Below, one piece after another: positions 1-15,200 of a DNA stretch of 64,000 nt (positions within the stretch are counted from its first letter, which is position 1; each line of letters starts with the position of its first letter). The stretch covers positions 91,632,259 to 91,696,258 of the forward strand of contig NC_085047.1 in NCBI RefSeq assembly GCF_963662255.1, in the 5' to 3' direction. Below the pieces are notes generated by a model that saw nothing but the letters and a program-made list of their open reading frames with translations, had not been told where the DNA came from and made no database searches. The stretch is from Cinclus cinclus. Taxonomy: Eukaryota; Chordata; Aves; Passeriformes; Cinclidae. The translations under genes and the position numbers were made by a program.

Positions 1-191
1 TTGTAAGGCTTCTGAAGTCTAGGGTAAGGTTATCTCTTTACTGTGTGTAAACCATTGCTGTACTGTTTCAAGTCTTTGTAACTCACAGACTTGAGGGGAA
101 AAACCCCAATTTGGAAAAAAAGTTGGGATTTTTTTTTTTTTTTTAATTTTTAGTAATATTTTAAATGATTAGTTTTTTTTTTTTTTTACAG

Positions 192-296
192 GGTTGATCT
201 TTGGAATGCCAGTAACTTGAAGTTTGGTGATGAGTTTCTAGGAGAACTGAGACTCCCTTTGAAATTTCTCCGACAGTCTAGTTCTTACGAAGCATG
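192..296 (+). CDS. RASA3: RASA3 exon: C-terminal part of C2B domain
   Basis: The exon follows a long poly-T tract and an AG at 190-191. Its first base completes a codon from the previous exon. It reads [18 protein letters not shown] and onward, a late C2 beta-sandwich segment, and ends two bases into the Trp codon (residue 35). The donor GTATTT is weak. The next intron (297-788, 492 bp) shows nothing else. Bases 1-191 are the end of the preceding intron and contain two T-rich runs. Confidence 0.92.
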
Positions 297-3200
297 GTAT
301 TTGACATTTTTCTTTTGGAGAATAAGTAGAAACATATGTCTACTCTGAAGACTTAGGAGTAATTACTGCTATGTGATAAAGTTTAAATGGATTTAATTTG
401 TATCTTTTTTGTAAGCAAGCCAAAGTAATCTTAGCAAGTGTAAGAACAAGAAGTTTTGATAATGTGATTAGAGGTTTCAGTCTGCCTCTCTGTAGCATGT
501 GGGAGTTCTACTATGTTGTTTTTATATTATTTACTGCAGTTCATCAGCACTGCTATGGTTTTTGTGTGTGGGTTTTTAATCGTATCTACATAAATCTTTA
601 TGTTCGGAACTTCTCATGTTGCAGTTGGTGCAAAACAGACTGGCAAACTTAATTAAGTCTGATTCAGATCAGAGTTTGATGCATATATAAATACCCTGTG
701 TATCTGTACAGTTTCTCTATGCTCATGTATAGCCTGAGAAAATATTGTGTTTCAGCACTAAGTTTCTGTCCTATTTTTTACATATCAGGTATTTTCTGCA
801 GCCCAGAGATAATGGTAACAAGTCATTGAAGCCTGATGACCTTGGTTCCTTAAGGTTAAATGTGGTTTACACTGAGGACCATGTTTTCTCCTCAGACTAT
901 TACAGTCCGCTGAGAGACATCCTGCTAAAATCTGCAGATGTTGAGGTAATTTGCTTGTGTTGTTTGTTGTTTACTTGCAGGTCATCTTCACAGGGGTCTC
1001 TGAATACTTGTCACTATCTTGCTGGCACATAGTTGTGTAATTACCAGAGAGGTCAGCGCTTCCATTTCAGACCTCAGAGCCTTGTTAATCTCTGCATATC
1101 CCTTGTGCTTGTTTTGAGTCCTTGCAGAGGTCTTTATTTGGGTTCTGTATGGTGGTTGAAGGCGGACCCAGGAACACAGTGGTTTCAGCAGCAGTACATT
1201 CTCTGTGGTTTTTTAATTTTACATTTTAAAATGCCAAGTAAGCTTCAGTTTGATCAATTGTTTTCCTTTACTGGACAGAAACAGATTTGTTTGCATAATT
1301 GAGAAAAACCCAAACCAAGAACTAATCCTGAAACATCAGCGATTTGGACCATGTGTGCCCAGATGCATACTTTCTACAGTTGTAATGGTGCTTTTGGTTT
1401 TTTTTTCAGTAAAAGAACTGGGTTCTTTATTCACTGGGACTTGAAATTGCAAAGGGTTAAATAGAGTTCTTTCTCTTCACTTGCTTCCCAGGCAAGTGAC
1501 ATTTACTGAAAAGACAGCCATTGAAAATGTGGGTGATAAAAAGAGACTGTACTGTAATAGTTTTTAAGTTGCTGCCCTCTTGTGACCAGAATTTACAGCC
1601 CACAAAAACTGGGCTGTAATGTCCACCCACATATAACAACGTCTGTTGTATACAGACATTTGGATAACTGGCCATTGCAGCTGCTGTGTGGGGTTCTGCA
1701 TTAATAAGCTAATGGGAAAAGAAGGAAAGAGTGGTTGTTCTGGAAGGATTTCTCAAAGTTTTTATTTTCCACTGTTCAGCCTGTTTCAGCATCAGCTGCA
1801 CATATTTTGGGTGAAGTTTGCAGAGAAAAACAGGAAGCGGCCATACCTCTGGTCAGGCTTTTCTTACACTATGGCAGAATTGTGCCTTTCATAAGTGCCA
1901 TTGCGAATGCTGAAGTGAAGAGAACTCAGTAAGTACCAAAAAACAAAATGCTATCAAAAATACCTAAACTGCATTGGCTAGTGCTAGAATCCTCCACTCA
2001 GTTTCTAGAATTATGTGATTTCAGAAGAAAATGTCAGGGTGATTGCTGTACTTGCTAGCTGAGTGGCAGAGTTCTTTCTAAATTCTTTCACTGCTTTCAA
2101 AATCTGGTTAATTTTACCTTTAGGAAGAGTTCCCATCATTTGTTGTGAAAATTATTTGCAGGACTATTCTAACATGTGAGAGCAGGTATTTTTACTCAGT
2201 CTTAAGTATATATGATAACTGAAATTCTACATTACCTCCAGCTGTTCATATGAAATAATTTTATCTTTATTGTATGCTAATAAATCTTTTAGTGCTGAGT
2301 AAGTGTTAATTAGTTCAAAACAACAAGCAACTTTCTTCCTAATCCTGAATATTTAAGGCAAGCCATGTGTATAGTCATACCAGTGAGAGGGCAAAGGAAT
2401 TAAGGATGGGATTGAATTTGGCATGGGATGGCAGAAAATGAAGTTGGGTTTTTTTGGCTGTTTGTTTTGAGTTCCTTGTTTGACTTGCTGGTGGGCTGAT
2501 AGTTCAATAGTGTAGGATCTCGTGTTCATACCAAGCAGGTCCTAAAGAATATTTGTTGGCAGAGTCCTTGTGCCTGTCTAGTCATGCTCTTGACTAACAG
2601 TAGAAGAGACAATTGGGAGTGAAGGGGAATGACTGATCCTGACTGTAAATTTCCTCAGTACAAAATAAAGTCTTTGTGTGGGTTGGCTCTCTCCAGAGTG
2701 TCTGGGGGATCCTTCCTGTTGGTAGGTGTATTTTTTCTGAGCTGCTGGTTGGCTGAAACAGCATAGTTGCTGCAGCACGAGGAAACCTGCTGATCCCTAG
2801 TCAGTCATGTTCCTATGATAAAGCAGCAAAGATGGTGTTTGTTTTCAGGGCTTTCTGGCATTTGTAACACACAGTGAACTTACTTCTTTTTTTTGTAAAA
2901 CAAAATTATGGATCCAGCAAAGCAATTGATTCCATCACTTACTGCTTACAAATGAGTACAACCATAGTAAGCTGTAAAAAATAGAAAAAGATACGAGCAA
3001 GAAAATAACTTCAGATCCAGGTTTGATCTGCAGTCACTAAGCACAGGTTTTGATTGTACATATTGTAGATGAGATCATTGGTTATGTACCTATTTACATG
3101 AAGTAAATTGCTAAGCAGGGAGGTACAGGTGCATGGTAGAGCCACTGGCTGAAGCTTTGTCAGACACAGAGGCTGTATATCTGTACAAGATGAGTTCTGT

Positions 3201-6200
3201 GCAAGAGATTTTTAGAAAAACGTGAGAGTCTGCAAGGTGCAAACTTGCAACACAGTTGGCAGGGCTGAACTGGGGTCTGCACTGTGTTATCACAGAACAG
3301 AGATCTAAGTCCCTTAGAAAATACGGCTGTGCCATTGGAGCCTGTGTTTTCTTCTTCCTCCCAGCTCACAAGTATTTATTTGTAGATGCAAATAGTAGGT
3401 GGTGTGCAATGTCCAGTGTAGTTGTGAGACTGAAATCACTGCCTCTTTCCCTTATTCAAATTAGCACTGTTCAGTAGCATGTGAAAACAGATGTGTTTCC
3501 CACATTTGTGCTGTAGGCCTCTTTGATTTGAAGCTGTGTGTCGCTGTGTGTTTGGATAGTGCACTGAGCACACGACATTAATACCATGAAGATCTACAGT
3601 CCCTCTGGATTTTTCAAGGCTGTTGCTTTTCTGTTATACCATGGAAGTGCACTAAATGCTGCATGGCTGCATTTAATGGCAGGCTCGTGTCAAAGGGAGA
3701 TTTTGCTTGTGCATTCAAACTCAGGATTCTGACACTTTTCCCTGCTGCTTTTATTTCTATGTATTAGCAGTTCATTACAAAGAGACTAAATTACAGAAAA
3801 TTGTTCACTTCCAGAGATCCAAACACCATTTTCAGAGGAAACTCGTTAACTTCCAAGTGCATTGATGAGACAATGAAACTGGCAGGGATGCATTATCTGC
3901 AAGTTACATTAAAGCCAATTATAGATGAGGTAAGAACATTTCAGACTGTTTATTTGGTAAAATGTTGTTGTAGAGACCTTCAGGGAACAAATACTGATTA
4001 TTACTTCTCATTTTAAGAACACTTTGTAAGAAAAATGCTTAATAGCTTAATAGCTATTAATAGCTTGTTTCTGCATTAAAATCCTCTGTGTTAGATTAGC
4101 CACAGCTGAGTCGTCCAATTCAGAAACAGTTGGATTGCATTAAAGGAAAATTTCTATTTATTAAATCACATTACTCTGTTTTATAAAAACTGGCATTTAT
4201 TGTTTCTGAGAAATTAATAAATAGTATATACAATAGCAAGCTGTTATGAAGCTATAAGTAATGTGTTTCATCCAATGGATATAAAAGGATACAGTTATTC
4301 TTAGATAACTGTGCATGTGATGCACATATTGGAATAATGGTTTATTATCTATCCAGTCCAGAATGGTGGGTGTGGGTACTTTAGTGCTGTAATTGGGCAG
4401 TACTTTCAGACCACAGACTTCCTTTAAATGTTTTGACAATTTCTTCAGCTGTTCTTGTCTTAATGTGTCATCAGAAAATGTCAAGTTTTAAAGAGTATGA
4501 ATATACTTTCAAAGTTGACTGTTTTGGAAAAATAGGACTTTTCTTGAACAGCCTTACTTGAGAGAGTTTAAAGAACAGTTTTTTCATTTCATTTGAAGGG
4601 AAGGGTAGAGTGAATTAATGCTAGTTTTTGGAAAAAAATAATAATCAGACATAATTTACCTTTGCTGTTAAAAGAAAAAAATCCTGTTTATAAAATTGGC
4701 TTTTGCCTTTTTCTTCTCATCTGAAAGGCTAACAGCTTATGATTTTTACAAAACTTTTTATACTTGTAGATAAACTCACGTATCAATTGTTCACTGTATT
4801 TTTTGTCTAGATCTGCCAGGTCCATAAACCTTGTGAAATTGATCCCGTGAAATTAAAAGATGGTGAAAACCTGGAAAATAACAGGGTATGCATTAGATTT
4901 TAAGACAGTCTTTGTTTATGCCATCAAGTTTAACTGAGTTCCTGAGAAGTTTGATCTTGCAAATAATTTTGTCATTCATTAGAATACACTGTAAGCTTTC
5001 TTGACACCACCCTTGTAATTATTTCATAACAGTTTTACATTATACTATAAATACAATACCTGTAGAAAGTTAATGACTACTTCTGCCACCCCGAGGACAA
5101 GGATAACTTAGCCTGTGGCTAACCTGGAGAAAAGGAGGCTCAGGGGGAGACCTCTCTTCAAGTATAAGGAGGTTGTAGCAAGGTGGGGATTGGCCTCTTC
5201 TCCCAAGTAACAAGTGACATGATGAGAGGAAAAGACCTCAAGTTGTGTCAGGGGAGGCTGAAGCTGTATATTGGGGGGGAATTTCTTAAGGGTGGTCAGG
5301 CACTGGAATAGGCTGCCCAAGGAAGCCGTGGAATCAGCATCCCTAGAAATGTACAAGAGGCATGTGGATGTGGCACGTGGGGACGTGGTTTAGTGGTGTT
5401 CTTGACAGTGCTGGGTTAACTGTAGGACTCAATGATGTGAGAGATTTTTCCCAGTTTTAATGATTCTGCTGATGATGTAGTAAACAGTGCTAGAAGAAGG
5501 AATGATTTGCCATACAGCTGTATCATTTAATGTTTGGTTTGATAGGAATGATATTTTTACTCTTCTTCTTGAATATGTGCATTTCCCAAACAGTATAATT
5601 GAATGAGAGTTTGTTTTTCAAGTGTATAATGTTGAAAGTGGGAATCTTTTAATGATGCCACTATGAATAAAACCAGGAATAGTACCACTTTCCACAGCAG
5701 AAAATTATACTAATTTTTTCATAATCTTTGCATTTTTTCAGGAAAATCTGAGGCAATATGTTGATCGCATTTTTACTGTAATTACAAAATCTGGTGTAAG
5801 CTGCCCTACAGTGATGTGTGATATTTTCTTTTCACTGAGAGAATCAGCTGCCAAACGTTTTCAAGGTGAGTTTTTATATATTGTTTTATTTTACATAACC
5901 GATAGCTTTTAAATACAGTAGTTTAGCAGTCTGCGTGATCCCTGTTGGATTTAGTAATTGAACAGCAGCTTATCCTAAATAATATTTGCAGCATGTTAAT
6001 GCTGTTTTCTCATTGATTATTCATTCCACAAAGGAACATGATTTATGATGATGACTGGGTTTTTTTTTTTAAACATATTTCAAAGGAAAACAGCATTTAA
6101 AAAGATGATTATGATGATCTTTTATGTGTTCAGTATTTGCAAAGCATATTCAATTTTCAGATGTTCAGGATTTTGTAATGGCTCATTCTGCAGATTCTCT

Positions 6201-9200
6201 GCAGTGGAATTATTTTCTGCTTATATGTCAATCTGTAATAAAAGCCAGTCTGTAAGCTGGAGTTACTGCAAGCTCACTGCTCTAGGAGCCCATGTGCTGC
6301 AAAGATTTTTCTGGCTGTCAAGAGACAGTTCTTTCCAATCTCTCTTAGTTGTTTTGACTCTATGAGAGTAAGTGGGCAATGTAAAACCAGAATTAAGCAA
6401 AACAATGACACTATGTATTTTCATGAAGGGAAGATTACAGTAGGGAAGTTTTAGAGAGAGTAATACGAGTTCAGCTTTTAAACAGTCAATTTGGAGTAGG
6501 CAAGCTCAAGTGAAAAACCATTGACTGTGCTGCCATGCTCTTTATTTTATGTTTAAATAAATAAGTAAAATGTATTTTCTGTAACTACCAACTGGATTCA
6601 TTAGGAGTCTGTACAACATTTGTGCTCAGGGCTGTAAGTAGGTAACTGAGACTTGGCCTCTCTGCTGAACGTTTCATAAACTGTGTAAATTATTCACCAT
6701 GTTTCAGTGCTTATATGGAATAGCAGATGTCTGTGAAATTCCCTGTGTGGTAGAAAAGTGAATGGTGCTCTTGCAGCTTATGTTGTGAACCTGCTTATTT
6801 TTTAAAGAGGCTCTCATTGACATTTCCTTGGGTTAGGCTAGCTGATCTCTGGCTCCAAATCCTCTATCATCAGTTAATCCTGTAACTCACAAATATATAC
6901 ATTATCCAACACATGCTCAAGTTAGCTCTCTCAAGGCTCTGATAATTTCATGAGGCTTTTCAGGAAGGATTATTGAAATGCTGAGTAACAGTTGTTGTTT
7001 TTTTTTTTAATAGGTGACCTAGATGTAAGGTACACAGCTGTCAGCAGTTTTATTTTCCTGAGGTTCTTTGCTCCTGCCATTCTTTCTCCAAACCTCTTTC
7101 AGCTTACACCACACCATCCAGTAAGTACTGTATCTTTTTTTTAGGTATGTTTATTGGTTCTGTCACCATAGTCTGTCTATCTAGATTATTTCTTCAATAT
7201 TTTTAATAGCCTTTAGGAAAAGTACCTTTGGTAGTTCAAAGATCTATTATATCTGTATTTGATATGCAACATATGTTGAATGACTGTGTATGTGGAAAAA
7301 CTTGGGAGATAGTGGAAGAAGAGCAAAATTTAAGGACAAACAAGGTCTAAGATGCTGTGGAAGAAAGGGTCATTGCTATGTTCTTACCACATCACATTAA
7401 TGCTGGATTGATTGGCAGCAGCACTGGAAATATTTTCGATGTTAAACAATGTATGTGAGGCTTCTAGTAGTTGTTCTTATTGGGAGTGGGGAGCACATGG
7501 ACAGCCTTGGGGGGGTTTTTTTGAGTGATTGACTTTGAATCTCTGAAGGTCAGTAGGATAGCTATGGAGCATGATGGCTTACGAGCCAAAAACCTTTTAA
7601 TATAAAAACAACTTTTTTCCTGCAGTGTTTTATTAGGGTTTTTTTCTAATTTTTTATTACTTTTCTGCAAGTGAAATAAGAAAGAAGAAATGTAGTTTAC
7701 CTTCCTCTATTCATTATTTTAAATAGCTAGTCAATATAATATTGTTCTCTTTCCTAGGATCCTCAGACTTCTCGAACTTTGACACTTATCTCTAAAACCA
7801 TTCAAACACTAGGCAGCTTATCGAAATCTAAATCTGTAAGTATGCTGTTTTCATTTAATGGTTTAATTTAGGAAAGTGATTTTTTTTTAAATCTTTTATC
7901 ATTAATTGTAATTAAGCCTTTAAAATGCTTGAGTTGCGCTAGGCTCTTGCAAAACTGGTTATGTTTGCTTTGTTTATAAGCCTGTCACGTTTAGAGGAAA
8001 TCTAAATCTGTCTTAATCTGAACTAGATTTCAGTAAAGCAAAATTGTGTGACCAATCTAAAAGTCTGTTTCAGAGCTCTTCAGTTCTTTCTTTGGAAGAA
8101 AGACAATGATCAGGAGAACCTGTGAAGTTCTCTACTTACCTGTGATACATAATTAGCAGCTCTACAGGGCTTTATAGATTGTTTCAGCATTTTAAAACTC
8201 AACTGAGAAAGATCATGCAGTAAGGGGAAGGACTATAATTTCCTTTTGATGCCAGTTCAGTTTTCTGTCAGTGGTGAGATTAGAGCTAGATACTCTGGCT
8301 GTTTGACTGAAATAAGGGTACCTAGGGCACTGCATTGCTGTAGCTGGTGGTAATTTAGGGTGGTTGGGGGTCTTGTTAGGATTCACACAGGCAACTGTGG
8401 GTGACTGTGTACCTCAATTATGGATCCTTCAAGACAGTAAATTCTTTTTCTTACACTTCTTGTCAGGAGGAAAATTTAAAGCCAAAGCAGAATTTTGAAG
8501 CATTTGAAGAATGCATTATTAACTGTAGTAACTGAACATATGAAATGCATTCTGCTGCCTACTGTACTGTTGGTACTACTGAATGTGTGCTGTATAAGAT
8601 GAAAGTAGCACTTTGCTTATTTTACTTCTGACCAGAAAAAGCCCTGTCTATGTGCAATGGCTTTCCTCCTGACCTACTGCTATTAACAGCAATATTTTCT
8701 GTGTAAACTATATGATGATATGCATGGTCTTGTCTTTGTATTTCAGGCCAATTTCAAGGAATCCTATATGGCTACATTTTATGACTATTTCAATGAACAA
8801 AAATATGCAGATGCAGTAAAAAATGTAAGTAATGCATGTGAAGGTTCTAAAAACCCTGCTGTGTTGTTGAAGTTGAATCCTAGAAAGCAGTACATACTGT
8901 TATTAAACCATGAGGTGTGTTGAGAAAAGCAGACTCCTGATAACTAATATTCAAGGAATTTTTATCAAATTATACACATGTCAATAGTAAAATTTCTTTG
9001 CATCTATTTCTAATTAATAAATAGGTTGGATTAACAAGCTGCTGCTTAGAGCTTTTGAGATGTGTGTACTTTGTAGAATGCTGCAGATCTGTGAAAATTG
9101 CTTAGTCCAAAAGGAAGTGAAAAATCCATATAACAAAGGAGAAGCACAAGTAGTATTGGGCATCTGCCGTTCTACTGCTTAAGAGCATTTGTACTATTTT

Positions 9201-12200
9201 GAGGTTACAACCCAGGAAGCCTCCCAAATTCCTCAAGCTTCTGCCATTGCCTCCTGTTTAACTACTTTTACAACTACTCTTGTAGCTCTGTGCTACGCAA
9301 ATGTTGAAAAATTTTAATTTGGGTAGCGGAGTCCTGTCATTTTTACATCTGCTTTTTGTTCACCTTTTAGTTTCTAGATCTGATTTCATCTTCAGGAAGA
9401 AGAGATCATAAGAGCATAGAGCAACCTATATTGCTTAAAGAAGGGTAAGTATCCATGTGCAAAAAACCATCTACTCATGTGCTTACTACCATTCTAAGGC
9501 AGCTATCTCTTTTTCTGCCACCCCTATTCCATTCATGCAAGAGAAGAATGTAGGAAAATTCTTGTGTTGCAGTTTCTTCTCTTTGTGGTTGCTATAGCTG
9601 ATTTAAATGTATTTTCATTTGATTTAAACATCTTAATATAAATGTGTTTTGAAATAAGTGGAGGAAAGTAAAGCTTGTACAACTTAATGAGCTTAGCTAA
9701 TGCAAAATAAACTTAGATCAGCATTGTATTAAAATTAAGCTGGGGTCTTTTTCCTGAACTCCAGTGCATAAAAGCTGTAGAATTCCACTGAGAAGACAGT
9801 GGAAGACTCTGAAAACAGATACTGAATAAATTAATGGAAGCAAATGGAATTTGCTTTTGCTGCCCTATGAGATACATATGCTAACTATTATCGTGGCCAT
9901 TTTGAGGAAAATTTGACATGCACTTGGAACAGTTTATAGTTTTAGTACCTTTCCTTTTTTGGGAAGTATGTTCCATATGCTGTGTTAGTTTCGGATACCA
10001 ATTGTTGACATTTTTTGTTACAAAACTAGGTTGTTAAGATCATCTAAGTGCACTGTAGAAACAGCTTCTTTGAGCTGGGAGGAAGAAAGTAAAAAAAAAA
10101 AAATCCAAATTTGTCAGAGCTCAGTAAGCTCAAATACCATTTGAAAGTAAGCCTTCATGGTCATTTTAAGTAATGCAAAAACTACATTTTCAGTGAAAAC
10201 ATGACTACCTCTTCTAATTAACCTTGACAGTTCACTTCTCTGATAAATCTCTGTCCTTAGAAGCAATTTTTTCTATTTTAATTCCATACATTTATCATCC
10301 TTTCAGTTTTCAAAATAAATTTGTGGTTTGTAACATTTACCCTCTAACTGTAAAACATTTTTTCTGCCTCTTTCTTTTGCTCCTGTCTGATTTTTTTCTG
10401 TCTTTTCTTGCTCGGCCTGTGGCTGCTGTTGTAAGGACTCTTAAACTAACAGTAAAGAAAGTTGATGGTAATAGTTCATGCAGGTAAGATGGTAGAGGCA
10501 GTTGCTGCTTTGCTGTAGCTATTGGCTGACAGCATGTCCTTTGCAGCAGTAGATTTGTCTGACTTAACTTTGGGGAGGAAGTACTCTGTTTAACCATCCT
10601 GAAATGCCTATGTACACCCAGCAGAGAACATTTAGTTACTCGTTTCTTGATGCTGACCTTTTGTTTTATCTTCCTTAAAACAAAAACCTGCTGTAAATAG
10701 AGAATAAAAGAGTTCTATCTGTAGGCAGGGCACCAAGAAGCACTGTATGGATCCTGAAGAACTTAGTGATGAAGAGACCATGCATTTTCTAGGCACTTCT
10801 TGAGTAGTATTCATTTAAATTATTTTTAAGGTTGAGAAGTGGCTGGTCTTCAGCAGTCTATTTTTTGTTTGTTTATTTTTTTATTTTTTTTTTTACATTT
10901 TGATTCTTCTCCACACTGAATGGCTGTTTAGTTTCTATTTGCCTTTGCAATATTTTTGCTTGCTTCTGTGTTTTTAATCTATCTTTTATCTATTAAGAGT
11001 ATCAAATGGAAAGCTATAGCATAAGTACTTTTGAATGAAAAGATTAGTTGTCAGCACTTGGGTTTGCTGAAATCAATCATGCTGTCACGGCTTAACAGCT
11101 GCCTGCCTGGTTCTTTCCAAAAGGAAGAGAATGAAAAGGACAACTATTGGTTTTTTGTTGGTGACAAGGGCATGTCAATACTTCCAAGCAAAACTAAGGT
11201 GGATCCAGATGGAGGTCTATCATAAGCATGAGAAGGAACAGCATCTCCAACCACCTTGTACTGAAATAGGTTTAATCTTGGACTTTTTCCTCCCTTTGTG
11301 CTTCTGTTTGCTCTGACTTCTCATACATCTTGTAATTGCTAGAAGCAAAGAAGTTGACCTTATAACTTCTGTGACTTTGAATGCAAGTCACCTATCTCTG
11401 TAAAATAAAAACACATTTTTCACTTGGCTGTGTCAGCTATGAAGAATTTAATTAGAAATGTTCTCTTAGCTCTGCCATATGGAGTTTGCGTTTTTCAAAG
11501 AGGGGAGACTCTGTAGGAGTTTGCAATTTTAAGTCACCTTTAAGTGTTGGCATGTCCTGCCCACAGGGTATCAGATCTTCCTTTGAAATTTGCCTTAACC
11601 TGGAACTATGAGGGTTACTGCCAATGGGCCTGGTGAAGACCTGAATCACATGGTGTTATTAAGTATTTCTCAAGTATTCCAAGATTAAGGATCAAGACAG
11701 TAACTGTCTGACCATTTTAAGAATGAGAGATGTGTAACTATAACCAGTTAAAAAAAATCTGAGGCTATAGACAGTCTTTGTCAGCTTTTGCCCACACAAC
11801 TTGGAATGAGCAGCAGGCACCAGCCCAGCTGGTTAGAAAATAGTTAAAGTCTGAAGGAACTTGGGTTTCTATTTGAGCTTTGAACAGACCTGTGGTTTGG
11901 TCAGATGTATTGTAGTTATTTGTGACTGAAGGTACCAGAAGCAAGAAAGAGTATTAGCTGTTCTAAGCATTTCAGCTGTTCTAAGCATTTTAGCTCTGCT
12001 ATTGAAAAGAAGTCTTAAACCAGGTCATTCTCTGTTCTCCCTGTGTGCTCTTTGTGCTGCATAGTGCCTTCCTACTTGATAAAAACTGCTCTGTAGTAAG
12101 TAGTTTTTACCCACTCCATTATGCAGTTCTGTATCTGGCACAATAGTTAATGTAATGTGTAGAATAGCTGTTATCAACTCTACACTGCATATGCACTCAC

Positions 12201-15200
12201 ATTTTTATCTAACAAGAGTGATGCTGAGCAGTATGAAGTCACCAAGGTCACATTGAAGCTTTTGGATTGATTTAGTAGTTATAGGAAAGTGGTGGGTAAG
12301 TTTCCCAGTAAACTAATTTCACAACAAATTCATTTGAGCTTGAAATTAATTAAAACTGAAAACAAAGTGAACACCCCTAATCTGCTAAAAAAGGGTGGGG
12401 GTGCTGCTCTACCTTCCAGCCATGAGATCACTTTGTATGTTACTGAAATTGCATTTCAGCTGCAGTATCTATGTGCAATTGCAAATGAGGCTGTGGAACA
12501 TCCTGATTTTATTTCTAGAGCTTTGTAGTGATTAAAGCATGTAAGGGTATAGTCCCTGTGCTCCAGAGGCTTTACACCTGCCTTTTAATTATTAAACATA
12601 AACTTTTTGAGCTTTCTTACAGCTTAAAAAAAAATAAAGCTTGTAGAGTCAACAGGTTGAGCTTAGCGGAGCAGTACTAACCATGTTCTGCCTTTTTTCT
12701 GCTGTACTAGGAAACCATTTAGCTGGATTTGTAACTGCAGAAAGGGCACAAACTGCAGCTCAGTTAACTAACTACAAGTCAAATTACATGTCTTGTCCCT
12801 CATCTAGATCTGGAAAAAGGACTGAGCTAACTAATAGATACACTAAACCTATCCAAATGTGATTCCTTTCCTTGCCGAGAAAAGACCTCAGTAATTAGAA
12901 AACAGTCTGTGTCCCCTCCTAAAGCTTTGTGAGTGCAATGACATTTATCTGTATATATAGACAGATATGTATAAATCTACATACATAAGCATGTATTGTA
13001 ACAATTGGTGCTGTGTTTACTAGGTTCATGATCAAGAGAGCACAAGGAAGAAAACGATTTGGTATGAAGAACTTCAAGAAGAGATGGTTTCGCCTGACAA
13101 ACCATGAGTTTACCTATCAGAAAAGCAAAGGTAACAAAGGTTTGCCAGTCTTGTTTTGATACATTGAACCAAAGGTTAAACATGAGGCTTGTGTGGGAGT
13201 AGAAGACTGAGATCTAGATTTGTAACTGTAGGAGACACAGTGCAGGCATGTCTGTCAGCCTGTATGTTCTTGCTCTTTTTTTAGTGTCTGTATTGACAGT
13301 TAGAGAAGCTTCTTGGATAGCACAATGCCCTGTAAGTTAGCAAAATGTTTGATTATATTTGTCTAATATCAGTTATTAACATAATCTGTAGGTTTCACAG
13401 TTACCTAGATTGTCCTAGGAAACAAAATCCTCAGGCTGGAATTTGGATTTGTATTGAACATTTTCAGATGCATCTCAACTTCTGCTCATAAATTCTGTAG
13501 CATTGGCACAACTGGATGTAGTAGACAGGGATTCACCTGCAATCTTTGAACTTCAAAAATGTGTTCACTTAATGTTGCCTAATAGCAAGGATTTTGCTTT
13601 TTGCAAATTGTTCCTGTTTGTTCAGTAGTACACAACAATTACCACTTCCTTCTATCATGTAAGTACATAGTGGGGAGGAAGACAGATAGGGAAGTATGTT
13701 CAGATCATGCCAGTCATTATTTCACACTCAGCATCACCACTAGTTCAGTTCAGCTGACAGGAATAATTTATTTCATTATCACCTTTGCAGTAAATATGCT
13801 GTGTCCTACTGCAGTAATAGGTTTGCTAGCATAAGGTAGTGCAGCTGAAAACAGAAATGTACTTAAGATAATACTTAAGGACCATGCTAGCAAATCCCTG
13901 CCGAGTGAAGGATTTTCCCTCTTTTCTTATGCAGTCAAAATGATCTGCACAGAAACTGAATCAACCCTTAGAAAAAGGGCCAAAGTTGAAGATGAATTGT
14001 GAGTAAGTGGCTCATTATCTGTGTGTCTGTGTGTTCTGCAGGTGATCACCCTCTGTGTAGCATTCCAATTGAAAACATTCTGGCAGTGGAAAGGCTAGAG
14101 GAGGAATCCTTTAAAATGAAAAATGTAAGTAGGTCATCTTCATTAATGTATTTGTTAGGCTGCTCTAGATCCAGCAGCCTAATCGCCTTTTTCCCTTTTG
14201 TAACCTGGATTGGATTTCTACTGAAAGATGTACAACCACAGCTGCTTGTTCTGTATATAGTAGCAGGAGTTTCCAAAAGTACAGCCCATTCAGATTCTTA
14301 GCAGCCCAGTCAGCAGTCTCTGGGTTTCGTGATCTGCAGCACACTCAGTACTGAGCACTGCTGCTCATCTGTCAGCTCTGTAAGGTCACACACAGGTAAG
14401 ATGATCAAGTCCCTGCCCTTTCTGCCAGGCCTCTGGTGGGAAGGAACTCACTGCTTATAGTTGTGAAGGATCACAACTTCTCTGTTAGCTATTAGGTTTC
14501 TTTATTGGTTCATGAAGGTACATATAAATATATATATATATATACATATGGATTGGTATATTTATATTTAATTTGGGTTAGGCTATGTACCAAAACAACA
14601 TCTGTGTTGTGCTAGTATGGTTTACCATTTTGATTGCCACATTAGGGAATAAAATACAGCTGTATTTCTCATGCATGGAACACTACTGCCAACTTCTATG
14701 TTGTGTAAGAATAGATTTGATACATTTCGGTGATGTTGGGAGCCTTTGTCATACACCTATGCCTGTAAAGCTGAGTCCAGTCCGTTAAAAATTGCATTTA
14801 AAATTAAACAATAAATGAGCTAATTTTTTTTCACATTTCTGAACATGCATCTATTGCAGACTTATTTATACAAATAAATGGTTGTGACTTTTATCTTTTT
14901 CTGCCTTGAAGTCTTTCCTGCCATCTGCACTGCTTGTGAGTATCATGCAGGGCAGTGCTCAATCCTGCCCTAGATATTAGGTTCCTCAAACAGCTCTTTG
15001 TTAAAAGTGAAATACAGTTCTAGGTTCTTCAGTATTCCCCAGTTTTAGGTATTATTTTGGTAGCATCTCTCTCTCTCTTTGCCAAAGCATGGAGTAAGTT
15101 TCAGTTCTACCTGCTTCTAGAACACATCTTATTTGTACTGTAGTTTGCTCTGGTGTTTATAACTCTATTACATAGGCAAAAACCAACCAAGCTTCAAAAT

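Noticed and set aside
8720..8923. Plus-strand ORF starting at an ATG just before an exon
   Set aside because: It is intron-exon-intron read-through. Only 8747-8824 is coding, fixed by the TTTCAG acceptor and GTAAGT donor and by frame with neighbouring RASA3 exons.
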